Shown here in pieces: positions 43,088-53,893 of a stretch of 64,000 nt of DNA (position 1 is the stretch's first letter; every line of letters begins with the position of its first letter). Both the position numbers and the translations under genes were made by a program. Below the pieces are notes generated by a model. That model made no database searches. It was not told the DNA's origin and saw nothing but the letters and a program-made list of their open reading frames with translations. Source of the DNA: Zantedeschia hybrid cultivar (taxonomy: Eukaryota > Streptophyta > Magnoliopsida > Alismatales > Araceae); contig JARZZO010000001.1 of the NCBI GenBank assembly GCA_030544215.1, positions 65,711,956 to 65,775,955 on the forward strand, read 5' to 3'.

Positions 43088-45780
43088 TCAGGCAGAGAAC
43101 AACAAGGTAAAGCCAAAAACATTCCTTGTATTCACAAGCAAGAGGAAGTACAAACTCGGCCATATGCCTGGCCGAAGGCTTACAAAAGTGTAAAAGCAAA
43201 AACCGGGGGGGGGACCCTCGTATATGCCCTCGACGACCTCTTCCTCCTCCGCTTCGGCTGCGCCTTGGCCGGGAGAGGGAGAGGGAGAGTCAACGATCTG
43301 CACCGCTTCAGGAGCGGTAGCCTCGGCGGGGGCCTCCTCGGCGGGGGCGTCCTCGGCGGTCTCGGCTTCGTCTTCAGGAACTGGAGGCGAGGCCCTCTCG
43401 GCCATGAGATCCTTCCACCAGGATAGGAGCTCCCTGGCTTCCTCGCCCATCGGCAGGGCAACCCCGGTCAAATCGACGGTCAGGCAGGCCCTCTGGGCGA
43501 CAGCCAGTCCGAGGTCGAAGACCGAAGAAGACGCTAGCAGCTGGGCTCGGAGGATCTCTTCGGCGTAGTCACGGCCGGCTTTGTAATCAGCTACGGCCGA
43601 GTCCGCCACCTCTTCCAGTTCCCGCTTCAGAGCCGACACCTCCTCGGCATGGCGGCGCTTCTCCGAAGCCCGCCGGGACTCCTTGTCCTGGATCTGGGCC
43701 TTGAGGGCCCGGATCTCAGACTGAGCCGCAGCAACCTCGCCTTCGGCCTTCTCCTTCTCCCGCTCGGCCATCACCTTGGCCTCGGCGGAAGCGCGGGCCT
43801 CTGCTGCCCTCTTCTCTAGCTGCGCCCGCGTCCGAGCGCTCGCAGTTGCGAGCCTATCGACCAGGAGCTCGATACCGGGCAGCACCGAAGGCCCCTCACC
43901 CGAATCGGCCGACTCCCCTTCGGCCTCCAGGAGCTTGAGCCGGAGCAGCTCCTGATGGTGCATCAGGACGCTACCCGTCACCGCAGCCTGCGGACCGAAA
44001 GCAGACAAGAGTCAGAAAAAATTAAAAGACAGCTAAAGAGAGTTAAGTTGAAGCACTCTCAGGCTTCTTACCTGGACCGCCAGCCGGGCACTCTTCGCCG
44101 CCAGGTCGGTGATGGAGTGATCCTTCAGCTCTTCGAAGGCTGAAGGGAGAGTGAGGCTGCTGAGCAGACGGAGGCACGTCTGCGAGTCCTCCATGCTCTC
44201 ATCCTTGTACACCCCCGGCTCGGGGTGCCACCATTCGCGTTGCGCCCGGGGCGCCTGCGACCCAGCGCCTCCGTCATCGGCCTCTGCCGATACGGCCGGA
44301 GGGGAGTCGCCCCTCGGCGCCTCGGGAGACGCCAGCCTTGAGGCCCTTCGGGCCACGTTGCTCCTCCTGATCAGCGGAGCCACCTCCGCCTCTTCGGCCT
44401 CCTCTACCCGGGGGCGCTTCGACGCTCGGCCGCCCCTTCGAGCGGCGTACTTTGTCTTCTGCTCCCTCTCGAGAGTAGCAGCGGCAGCGCGGCCCTCGGC
44501 GGAGGCCACAGTCCTTGGGACCCCGCCTCGGGTCCTCGAAGCTCCAGCACCTCGGCCTGACCTGCCTGCCGCTTGCGAGGCCGGTGCCCGGCCTGAACCG
44601 CGCTGGTCGGATATCAGGGCGAGGAGGGCATTGAGGTCGGCCATTGCTGCAAGAAAGAAGAGTATGTCAGAAGCAAAACGGTGATCAAGTACAAGTTCAA
44701 AGCCGACTTACCCTCGGCCGAAACTTCATCAGCATCCTCAGCCGGAAGAGCTTCGGCCGGAGGAGCGGCGGCCCTTCCTCCGCGGCCCTGCGGAATCTCC
44801 CCGGGAGGAAGGAAGGGAAAGGCCCGCACCGGATCAGACCGGGGATCCGGCCACACCCCGGCGTTCACCAGCCGCTCCGACGCGCTGATGAGCCCCCAGA
44901 TGTCGTACGGGGCCATGACCTGGACATGGCCCACGAGAGTGCTCTGCACGGGGGTCAGAGCAGGAGGGTCCGAGAGGCCTGCGGCCAGCGGCGCCCATTC
45001 GGTGGGAAAGGGCCACACGCCCTTCTCGTTCTCCGGCAGAGAGATGAAGATGAACTTCCTCTTCCAGCCGTGGATGGACGAGGGCTTCCGGGAGAAGATG
45101 CTTCGGCCGACCCGAGGGACGAAGCAGTACCACTCGGACTTCCCTTGCCTTTGGATTTTAAAGAGATAGCGGAAGACATTGATGGAAGGGTTGATCTTTA
45201 TACGAGCAAAGACACTTAAAAAACCGTATACAGTGCGCCAAGAATTGGAAAAAAGCTGGGACGGGGCCAGCCCGTAGAAGCTAAGGAGGTTAATGACGAA
45301 GGTGGGAAGAGGAAGACGGAAGCCCGCCTCGAAGCTATCAACATAAATAGAGAAGGAGTCCGGGGGGACAGTATTGGCCCTGGTGGCGGAGTCAGGCCGA
45401 TGGGGGGTCGTCCAGGAAGGAAGCTAGAAGTAAGAAACTAGGTTCCTCACCTCTACGTCCGAAAGAGCACATGATGCTTCCGAAGCAATGTCCGGACGAC
45501 GGCGTTCCGATGTGGAAGCCTGGCCTGGGTCCCGGACCTCCTGGGTAGCCTCGGCCTCGGAAGCCTCGGCCCCGGAAGCCTCGGCCTCAGAGACCTCGGC
45601 CCCGGAAACCTCGGCCCCAGAAGTCTCGGACCCCTCAGTCCCAGAGTTTTCAGGCTCTTCAGATATTGCGGAAGCAAGAGAATCCGAGGTGAGGGGATCT
45701 GACAAAGAAGATTTCGGAGAGTGGGAAGGAGTATACTCCTCGTCCGAAGGAGTAATCTCGCTGGAAGGACTCCGGACCAT
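43088..45780 (-). pseudogene. Tat-3 antisense gene, nonsense codon and altered C-terminus
   Basis: Exon 1 (45780-44712), intron 44711-44647, exon 2 (44646-44072), intron 44071-43988 and exon 3 (43987-43088) match the other copies in order and phase. ATG is present at 45780. TAG at 45426-45424 (codon 119) stands where Tat-1 and Tat-2 have the Gln of SYFQLPSW. At the 3' end the usual stop after VVED is replaced and the frame continues for about 45 codons. Otherwise the frame is open through the Transposase_28-like region, basic patch and coiled coil. The upstream promoter is separated by the nested insertion. Confidence 0.8.
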
Positions 45781-46047
45781 AAGGCCACGAAGGAGAAGAA
45801 GAAGGCCAAAGCTTACTCGCAGGAAGGGGGAGGAAGTCTCTCCTGAACCGAGCACAGCTTCTCAGGCCACCCAGCTCCACCAGCGATGCGCTCTAAGGAA
45901 TGGAGATCCTCCCACGGTGGCCGGCGAGCTCGGACGAAGCCTTCAGGAAGCTAGCCTTTCGCTGGAGAAGGAAGAAGAGCACGGATGATCGCAGGGGAAA
46001 CGCAAGCGCAGCAGCAGGAAGAAGAACAGTGCTCTGCTGAGGGCTTG

Positions 46048-46055
46048 TATTTATA
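46048..46055 (-). promoter_or_regulatory. TATA box of the Tat-3 antisense gene
   Basis: tatttata on plus reads TATAAATA on minus, in the same context as in Tat-1 and Tat-2. The nested element begins 60 bp upstream (46116), moving the two CACGTG boxes to 53362-53369 and 53471-53478. Confidence 0.65.
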
Positions 46056-46115
46056 AGCCCTATCCCGCCGAAGCCAACGGCCGAGATCATCCCGCTCGTC
46101 CCCTCGCACCTCTCG

Positions 46116-48872
46116 TGTAACGACCCGCCATCCTATGACCGGGGACCCGGTCACTAAATGGATGTCGGCCCATTAACTACGGGTTCACACCCGGATCTCA
46201 CACAACACGTATGGAGGAGTAAGTGCTAAACAGGACTAAATATAACAAACACACGGACCACAAGGTAAGCAAGTGCGCAGGAAGGAAAATAACAATGTCC
46301 GTATACAGTCCAACAATAATTACATGTCCAACAGTTAAATAAGTACAGGCAGAAGGAAGAACAACAACATCGGGGCATACCCCGGAACTAAGACAGCTGC
46401 TGGTCCGCACACCGAGAAGACACCACGCTTCCGCTCGCCTCGAGGTCCACACCTGAAACCGCAGGGAGTGAGCCACACCAGAAATGAGCTCAGTAGGGAT
46501 CATCCGATCCCCTGCCTCCCACTCACACACCCACAAGTGTAACAACAGGAATATATGGCAATTAAAGTAAAGCAGTAAACACAACACCCAACTCTGATGT
46601 GAAACGCACGGTAAGCAGTGTAACAGGAACCACTCCAAGTAACCCGAAGAACTCAACACAGAGTCACGACTCACAGTCAAAGTCCACGAAGCGACTAAAC
46701 CACACTGTCGACCGAAGTCGAACGTCGCCTCCCAACACTACCACCACTGCTCACGCCTGTCCACCCCTACAGCGTTCCGGGGCACTGTAGGGTGAGGCAG
46801 CGAGCTAAACTAGGACTAGCTGGACTCAGTGTACCGCCACTGCCAGCTACGTGTGCACACAAGCAGTCTAGACTACTGTCCTACCGTCCGGATTGTCTCC
46901 ACGCTAGGCCTCAGCGCTTCAGGAGGGCCCTGGGGACCGGCGAACCCCCGTCAAGCCGAAGCTACAGGAACTACCCACAAACCCAACTCTCCCGGGCTGC
47001 GTCAGGCCAAGGGCTATAGGTACCACTCGTAACCTTGATCAAAGGTCACATCAGGCCCACTGGCTAATGGGTAAACCAACTCCCACCAGAAACACCACCA
47101 GCTCCACAGCAAGAAACACGCCAGAAGCTGTCACGACAACCAAGGGAAACCCCGACCCACTGAGACCAAACAGCAACCCCTCGGATAGCACACAGCTACT
47201 CTGGCCCGACGGGCTCAAGGTGGTTCTGCTTGTCTCAGCCAAGGGTAAAACACAACAAGCACCCCTCCTCACAGACACCATGGCCCTTCTCCCATCAGCC
47301 CATGGTGACAAACGTAAATCACAGTCATATCGATCCACAGTTGCACGAGCACGCACACACACACACGGCATGATTCCATTCGCACAGTAAACCACTGTCT
47401 CAACGCACAGTTGAAGCACACACACACCCACACACACACAGGTGATATAATTCCACTCACACATAAGTCCTCAATCCCAGTATACAACATAAAACATGCC
47501 TCAGAACCTTCAACCGCGAAACACATGCTAAAACCAGCAAATTAACACTTCTGCCTTGAATCGCGTCGACCTAGGTCGACGCCATTCAAGGCTCTCAGAC
47601 AGGTTCAATTAAACATCAGATTTTTCCTTAAAACGCGTCCACCGATGAAGTCGCCATTTAAAACGCGTCTGGGTGCCCCGACGCCATTCAACCCAGAAAT
47701 CCCGATTTACAGAACCCTTAAACGGGGGCATTTCTTTCCTAAATGGCGTCATGATGGCCCGACGTCCTTCTGAAAGGCGTCGTCCATCCATGACGTCATT
47801 TAGCACATAACCCCTAACTCAGGAAACCTCACACAGGAAGGTTTCTGCGCTAAAACGCGTCGTGCTGACCGGACGTCTTTCGGAAAAGCGTCGACCCAGC
47901 CCGACGCCATTTAGCGCCAGAAACCAGGTTTCCTGGTTCAACCCGAGGGCTTCACCCTTGAACCCCGGGAACCCCGAAAACCCCAAAACCAAAAGGGAAG
48001 GAAGAGGAGCTCAACCACGTAATCATGCTACGAAAACACGATCACAAACATCGTCATACCCACAAGGAATCCCCCCTAAGCATGCTCAATCTATCCCCCA
48101 AACACCACGTCACGCCGAAAGCAACGAGCACACATGCAAGGTTTCGTCCCCCTACCGGTTCTTGAACTCCTCCAAGCTCCTCGCCGCCGACCCGTCTCGC
48201 CCCACGCCGCCGCCGGTATCCTCGAGAACGCCGCCACTCCGCCGGGACGTCGGCCGCCGTCCGGAGAAGGGAACGCCGCGAGGAAGGTGGTGGAGGTAGA
48301 GGTGAGAGGTAAGGTGGTGTCGGAGTGGTTGGATGAGGAAGAAGAGGAAGGGAAGGAAGGAAGGAGGGCGGAGGGAGCGGAGAGGGCGAAGAGAGAGAGT
48401 GGAGAGGCGAAAGTGAGGGAAAGAAGGGGAGGCTCGCGGGGTCAATCTGGAACGAGGAAAAACGCGTCGATCGAGGTAGACGCCATTCAGTCTGACAGGA
48501 CGGCCGTACCGACACCGATCTGAAACGCGTCGCCCAACGCGGACGCCGTTCAGACGACAAGACAGGCCGTACTGACAACGCTCTGGCGCCGTACCCTGAC
48601 ACCGCAGGTGTCGCAGTCTGAAACGCGTCGACCGAGGTGGACGCTGTTCAGACAAATCTGACAGGGGCCGTACTCTCGCGGCCCGAAACCCGCCCACGTG
48701 GCGAACAACCAACGGACCCTGAATGGCGTCTACACACCCTGACGCCTTTTGAAAGGCGTCGAGCACTGTTGACGCCATTCAGTCAGCAATCTCAAGACCC
48801 CTCCAGGGTCCAAACCAGGGGATCCGGCCCGAACCCGACCCGAATACAGAACCCGAAACCTGGGTCACTACA
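46116..48872 (-). repeat. Nested element 3' LTR (2757 bp)
   Basis: tgtaacgacc ... gtcactaca, same length as 50593-53349 with about six substitutions. It contains short (ac)n runs near 47350-47440, hairpin modules and a GA-rich tract at 48310-48430. Frames of up to 208 codons inside it recur in both LTRs and look non-coding. Confidence 0.95.
47553..48782. repeat. Series of GCGTC...GACGCC hairpin modules in the LTR
   Basis: About eleven imperfect inverted repeats share arms of the form (t)gaa-n-gcgtc and gacgcc-(a/g)tt(c). They lie at 47553-47592 (20-bp arms with one mismatch), 47628-47661, 47660-47691, 47741-47770, 47772-47802, 47851-47881, 47882-47913, 48457-48490, 48519-48554, 48617-48652 and 48719-48782 (double). 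Spacers are 8-12 nt and differ in sequence. The modules at 47851-47913 are enclosed by a further gcgctaaa/tttagcgc pair. The same series recurs in the right LTR, 4477 bp further on. Confidence 0.85.
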
Positions 48873-48890
48873 ATCTCCCCCCCTTAAAAG
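48873..48890 (-). other. Nested element polypurine tract
   Basis: On the minus strand ttttaagggggggagat directly precedes the 3' LTR. Confidence 0.85.
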
Positions 48891-49399
48891 AATTTCGTCC
48901 TCGAAATTTCTAACCGCTCAAAGCTCAACTCGGCTAATCCACACATGCCGACACACACCGATCACGACAAACAACCTCACCAGACACACACACAAGGCTC
49001 TACAGAAATAGCCAAACAATTCTCATCAATCTAACCAAGATTCTCAAATCCACACAAAGCTGAAAGGTCAACGATAACCACACACTAGCAAGGCACATAT
49101 TACAAAATCAATTCTCCACCAAACCCAAATACACACAAGGTTCCACATAATTAGCCAATCACATCACATCACATCAAGCTAACCAAGATTCTCAATTCCG
49201 ACAAGAACTGATAGATCAAAATATCCACATACTAGCAAGGCCCAAATCACTAAACCGATTCCTCTGCCAACCCCAAAGACATACAAGTGGCACAACAGTT
49301 CACAACCACCTCAGAAAAGATAAGACAAGGGTGCTCTCCTAGCACCACCTCTCGGGCCTCCACAAGGAGACGCGACTCCAAACATACCTCGAACACTCA

Positions 49400-50437
49400 C
49401 TAACCACTCGGTCCTTGACCTGCCTGGTTCTTCTGGGGACAATTCCTCGCGAGATGTCCCTTCCGACCACAAGCGAAACAGCTACCAGTGATCAAGGGAC
49501 ATATCCTGTTGCCATGAAACCTGCTACAACGGGGACAACGACCTGCAGCGTCCCGCCTCGCCTCCTGCTGCCAGCCGACCTCTGACTGCATCTGCTGAGC
49601 CGAACCATCCTCTTCCTCGTCACAAGGAACCTCCTGAAACTCGACCTCGAACGAACTCGAACCACCTGCCGAAAAAGCCGCTGACTGATCCCTGCTATGC
49701 TGCTCCTCCTGTGCTGAATGCTCCGATTCCCTTGCCGTGTGTTGGAACTGCATCTCCACTGCTGCCGCGCGCTGAACTGCTGATGCCAAATCTTCACAAC
49801 AATGGGCCGCCACAAACTCCCTCAAACCGTGCCGAAGTCCATCCACGAATTTCTCCGTCCTGAGATCCTCACGCTCGGATATGTGTGGAGCAAATCTTCC
49901 TAGGGCCACAAATTTCATCTGATAGTCCAGAACTGACATATCACCCTGCACCAATTCCATAAACTCCCTTTCCTTGGCCCTGCGAACGTGCCTCGGGAGG
50001 TACTGCCCACTAAACTCTCTCACAAAGCCTTCCCAAGGAATCTCTCTCAAAGATCTATCTGGAAACAACAATCCCTTGGTGGTAACCCACCAATCGTACG
50101 CATCGCCCTTCAGCAAGTAGGTTGCCAACAAGGTCTTGTCACCCTCCGCACATTCTAGGACATCGAACACCTTCTCCACCTCCTTAACCCATTGCGCTGC
50201 TGCATCTGGAACAGGCTGACCCGTGAAAGAAGGGGGCTTCAGCTTCAAGAACCGCTCCATCACCGTAGAATGGCCACCTCGGGAACTGGACCCCTCAGAT
50301 CCATCCCTCTGCTGATATCTAGCCATAGCCCCAATCATGGCTTCCATGAAATGCTCCACATCATGTCCTTCAGTCCTCGAACCACCACCATCTGCTCTCG
50401 CACCCCGAGCCACCGGAGCTCTCCGCTTCGGCGCCAT
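49400..50437 (-). CDS. Gag protein of the nested element, 345 residues
   Basis: I chose ATG at 50437 (MAPKRRAPVARG) because the longer frame begins at a GTG. Residues about 50-230 match retrotransposon Gag (RFLKLKPPSFTG, AAQWVKEVEKVFDVL, YLLKGDAYDWW, FSGQYLPRHVRRAKEREFM). The C-terminus has a complete zinc knuckle C-x2-C-x4-H-x4-C (CFACGRKGHLARNC), preceded by a second Cys-rich patch (CPRCSRFHGNRIC). The frame is intact and ends before any protease sequence. Gag packages element RNA into particles; here it is the only protein the element can supply. About 530 bp between its stop and the purine tract show no coding sequence. Confidence 0.92.
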   Translation of the reverse strand: MAPKRRAPVARGARADGGGSRTEGHDVEHFMEAMIGAMARYQQRDGSEGSSSRGGHSTVMERFLKLKPPSFTGQPVPDAAAQWVKEVEKVFDVLECAEGDKTLLATYLLKGDAYDWWVTTKGLLFPDRSLREIPWEGFVREFSGQYLPRHVRRAKEREFMELVQGDMSVLDYQMKFVALGRFAPHISEREDLRTEKFVDGLRHGLREFVAAHCCEDLASAVQRAAAVEMQFQHTARESEHSAQEEQHSRDQSAAFSAGGSSSFEVEFQEVPCDEEEDGSAQQMQSEVGWQQEARRDAAGRCPRCSRFHGNRICPLITGSCFACGRKGHLARNCPQKNQAGQGPSG

Positions 50438-50578
50438 CACTACCCCACAAACACGAAAATCGGACAAAAACACGTCAAAACCTATCAATCTACACCAGCA
50501 GCCATTGCCTGTACAGACTCGCACTTATTGTTGGACTGTAATATCTAACCCAGTTTATCACATACTCGACCAGACTGA

Positions 50579-50590
50579 GCTCTGATACCA
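50579..50590 (-). other. Nested element primer-binding site (tRNA-iMet)
   Basis: TGGTATCAGAGC on the minus strand, two bases after the 5' LTR, is the standard complement of the plant initiator tRNA-Met 3' end. Confidence 0.95.
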
Positions 50591-50592
50591 TC

Positions 50593-53349
50593 TGTAACGA
50601 CCCGCCATCCTATGACCGGGGACCCGGTCACTAAATGGATGTCGGCCCATTAACTACGGGTTCACACCCGGATCTCACACAACACGTCTGGAGGAGTAAG
50701 TGCTAAACAGGATTAAATATAACAAACACACGGACCACAAGGTAAGCAAGTGCGCAGGAAGGAAAATAACAATGTCCGTATACAGTCCAACAATAATTAC
50801 ATGTCCAACAGTTAAATAAGTACAGGCAGAAGGAAGAACAACAACATCGGGGCATACCCCGGAACTAAGACAGCTGCTGGTCCGCACACCGAGAAGACAC
50901 CACGCTTCCGCTCGCCTCGAGGTCCACACCTGAAACCGCAGGGAGTGAGCCACACCAGAAATGGGCTCAGTAGGGATCATCCGATCCCCTGCCTCCCACT
51001 CACACACCCACAAGTGTAACAACAGGAATATATGGCAATTAAAGTAAAGCAGTAAACACAACACCCAACTCTGATGTGAAACGCACGGTAAGCAGTGTAA
51101 CAGGAACCACTCCAAGTAACCCGAAGAACTCAACACAGAGTCACGACTCACAGTCAAAGTCCACGAAGCGACTAAACCACACTGTCGACCGAAGTCGAAC
51201 GTCGCCTCCCAACACTACCACCACTGCTCACGCCTGTCCACCCCTACAGCGTTCCGGGGCACTGTAGGGTGAGGCAGCGAGCTAAACTAGGACTAGCTGG
51301 ACTCAGTGTACCGCCACTGCCAGCTACGTGTGCACACAAGCAGTCTAGACTACTGTCCTACCGTCCGGATTGTCTCCACGCTAGGCCTCAGCGCTTCAGG
51401 AGGGCCCTGGGGACCGGCGAACCCCCGTCAAGCCGAAGCTACAGGAACTACCCACAAACCCAACTCTCCCGGGCTGCGTCAGGCCAAGGGCTATAGGTAC
51501 CACTCGTAACCTTGATCAAAGGTCACATCAGGCCCACTGGCTAATGGGTAAACCAACTCCCACCAGAAACACCACCAGCTCCACAGCAAGAAACACGCCA
51601 GAAACTGTCACGACAACCAAGGGAAACCCCGACCCACTGAGACCAAACAGCAACCCCTCGGATAGCACACAGCTACTCTGGCCCGACGGGCTCAAGGTGG
51701 TTCTGCTTGTCTCAGCCAAGGGTAAAACACAACAAGCACCCCTCCTCACAGACACCATGGCCCTTCTCCCATCAGCCCATGGTGACAAACGTAAATCACA
51801 GTCATATCGATCCACAGTTGCACGAGCACGCACACACACACACGGCATGATTCCATTCGCACAGTAAACCACTGTCTCAACGCACAGTTGAAGCACACAC
51901 ACACCCACACACACACAGGTGATATAATTCCACTCACACATAAGTCCTCAATCCCAGTATACAACATAAAACATGCCTCAGAACCTTCAACCGCGAAACA
52001 CATGCTAAAACCAGCAAATTAACACTTCTGCCTTGAATCGCGTCGACCTAGGTCGACGCCATTCAAGGCTCTCAGACAGGTTCAATTAAACATCAGATTT
52101 TTCCTTAAAACGCGTCCACCGATGAAGTCGCCATTTAAAACGCGTCTGGGTGCCCCGACGCCATTCAACCCAGAAATCCCGATTTACAGAACCCTTAAAC
52201 GGGGGCATTTCTTTCCTAAATGGCGTCATGATGGCCCGACGTCCTTCTGAAAGGCGTCGTCCATCCATGACGTCATTTAGCACATAACCCCTAACTCAGG
52301 AAACCTCACACAGGAAGGTTTCTGCGCTAAAACGCGTCGTGCTGACCGGACGTCTTTCGGAAAAGCGTCGACCCAGCCCGACGCCATTTAGCGCCAGAAA
52401 CCAGGTTTCCTGGTTCAACCCGAGGGCTTCACCCTTGAACCCCGGGAACCCCGAAAACCCCAAAACCAAAAGGGAAGGAAGAGGAGCTCAACCACGTAAT
52501 CATGCTACGAAAACACGATCACAAACATCGTCATACCCACAAGGAATCCCCCCTAAGCATGCTCAATCTATCCCCCAAACACCACGTCACGCCGAAAGCA
52601 ACGAGCACACATGCAAGGTTTCGTCCCCCTACCGGTTCTTGAACTCCTCCAAGCTCCTCGCCGCCGACCCGTCTCGCCCCACGCCGCCGCCGGTATCCTC
52701 GAGAACGCCGCCACTCCGCCGGGACGTCGGCCGCCGTCCGGAGAAGGGAACGCCGCGAGGAAGGTGGTGGAGGTAGAGGTGAGAGGTAAGGTGGTGTCGG
52801 AGTGGTTGGATGAGGAAGAAGAGGAAGGGAAGGAAGGAAGGAGGGCGGAGGGAGCGGAGAGGGCGAAGAGAGAGAGTGGAGAGGCGAAAGTGAGGGAAAG
52901 AAGGGGAGGCTCGCGGGGTCAATCTGGAACGAGGAAAAACGCGTCGATCGAGGTAGACGCCATTCAGTCTGACAGGACGGCCGTACCGACACCGATCTGA
53001 AACGCGTCGCCCAACGCGGACGCCGTTCAGACGACAAGACAGGCCGTACTGACAACGCTCTGGCGCCGTACCCTGACACCGCAGGTGTCGCAGTCTGAAA
53101 CGCGTCGACCGAGGTGGACGCCGTTCAGACAAATCTGACATGGGCCGTACTCTCGCGGCCCGAAACCCGCCCACGTGGCGAACAACCAACGGACCCTGAA
53201 TGGCGTCTACACACCCTGACGCCTTTTGAAAGGCGTCGAGCACTGTTGACGCCATTCAGTCAGCAATCTCAAGACCCCTCCAGGGTCCAAACCAGGGGAT
53301 CCGGCCCGAACCCGACCCGAATACAGAACCCGAAACCTGGGTCACTACA
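50593..53349 (-). repeat. Nested element 5' LTR (2757 bp)
   Basis: Nearly identical to 46116-48872. The few differences include tctggagg for tatggagg near the start and gacatggg for gacagggg near 53140. Confidence 0.95.
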
Positions 53350-53361
53350 TCTCGGATGCCC

Positions 53362-53478
53362 GCCACGTGCACCGCCCCTCGGCAATGATGGCGGGCCGGC
53401 TCCGAGACTTGAAGCAGAGCGATCAACGGCCGAAAGCGCTCCGTCCCTTCGGCTGATCACCCGGATGCCCGCCACGTG
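53362..53478 (-). promoter_or_regulatory. Displaced CACGTG boxes of the Tat-3 antisense promoter
   Basis: gccacgtg at 53362-53369 and 53471-53478 correspond to the paired boxes of Tat-1 and Tat-2. They are now 7.3 kb from the Tat-3 TATA box because of the nested insertion. Confidence 0.6.
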
Positions 53479-53879
53479 TCCCGATCCGCGTGCGACGAAG
53501 GGAGCGGCGGCAATCCGAGTGGAGCCTCGGGCAGAGAGCCGAGGCGATCCGCGACCCGCGAGCGGTCAGGATCTTTCTGTGTTTTTGACGGAGCGGCAGG
53601 ATGCGCGACGCGTGTCCCGTGCTTCCTCGCGAGGCGACGCCCATCCCGTCCATTTAATGAAGCCTGACACGAGTCAGAGGGTTCGGCCCTTCGGCTTCTG
53701 AGCTCTGAGCCTTCGTCGCCACTCCGAGCGAAGACGAATCAACCGCGTAGCCCTCGGCCGACCGAGGGCACCCTCCTCCCAGTGAAAAAAGAACAGAGCT
53801 TCGGGTAAGACACCTGTTACGCTATTCTTCTGACAGCTTCGGGCTATACTCTCGCCATCTCAGAACTGAGGAAGACAAG

Positions 53880-53893
53880 AGTGGGGGGCTATG
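53880..53893 (+). other. Tat-3 polypurine tract
   Basis: agtggggggctatg stands directly before the 3' LTR, identical to that of Tat-2. Confidence 0.85.

Larger units (their letters stand above)
46111..53354 (-). mobile_element. Nested gag-only LTR retrotransposon (TR-GAG-like)
   Basis: TCTCG at 46111-46115 and 53350-53354 flanks an element (46116-53349) starting tgtaacgacc and ending gtcactaca. Two 2757-bp LTRs enclose only 1720 bp. The interior has a tRNA-iMet primer site beside the right LTR, one gag gene on the minus strand and a purine tract beside the left LTR. There is no protease, RT or integrase, so it needs enzymes from another element, probably a chromovirus of the Tekay/Del group judging from gag and the primer site. 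The layout resembles TR-GAG elements, though the LTRs are unusually long for that class. By eye only about 6 differences separate the LTRs (0.2%), implying an age near 0.1 million years at an assumed 1.3e-8 per site per year. Confidence 0.93.

Noticed and set aside
46198..46680. 160-codon minus frame with hydrophobic stretches in the nested LTR, repeated at 50675-51157
   Set aside because: It occurs in both LTRs only because the LTRs are duplicated. It has no domain, and LTR sequence upstream of gag is not expected to code.
48054..48778. Overlapping frames of 182 and 208 codons in the nested LTR
   Set aside because: They overlap in different frames of a purine-rich tract and hairpin modules; composition explains them.
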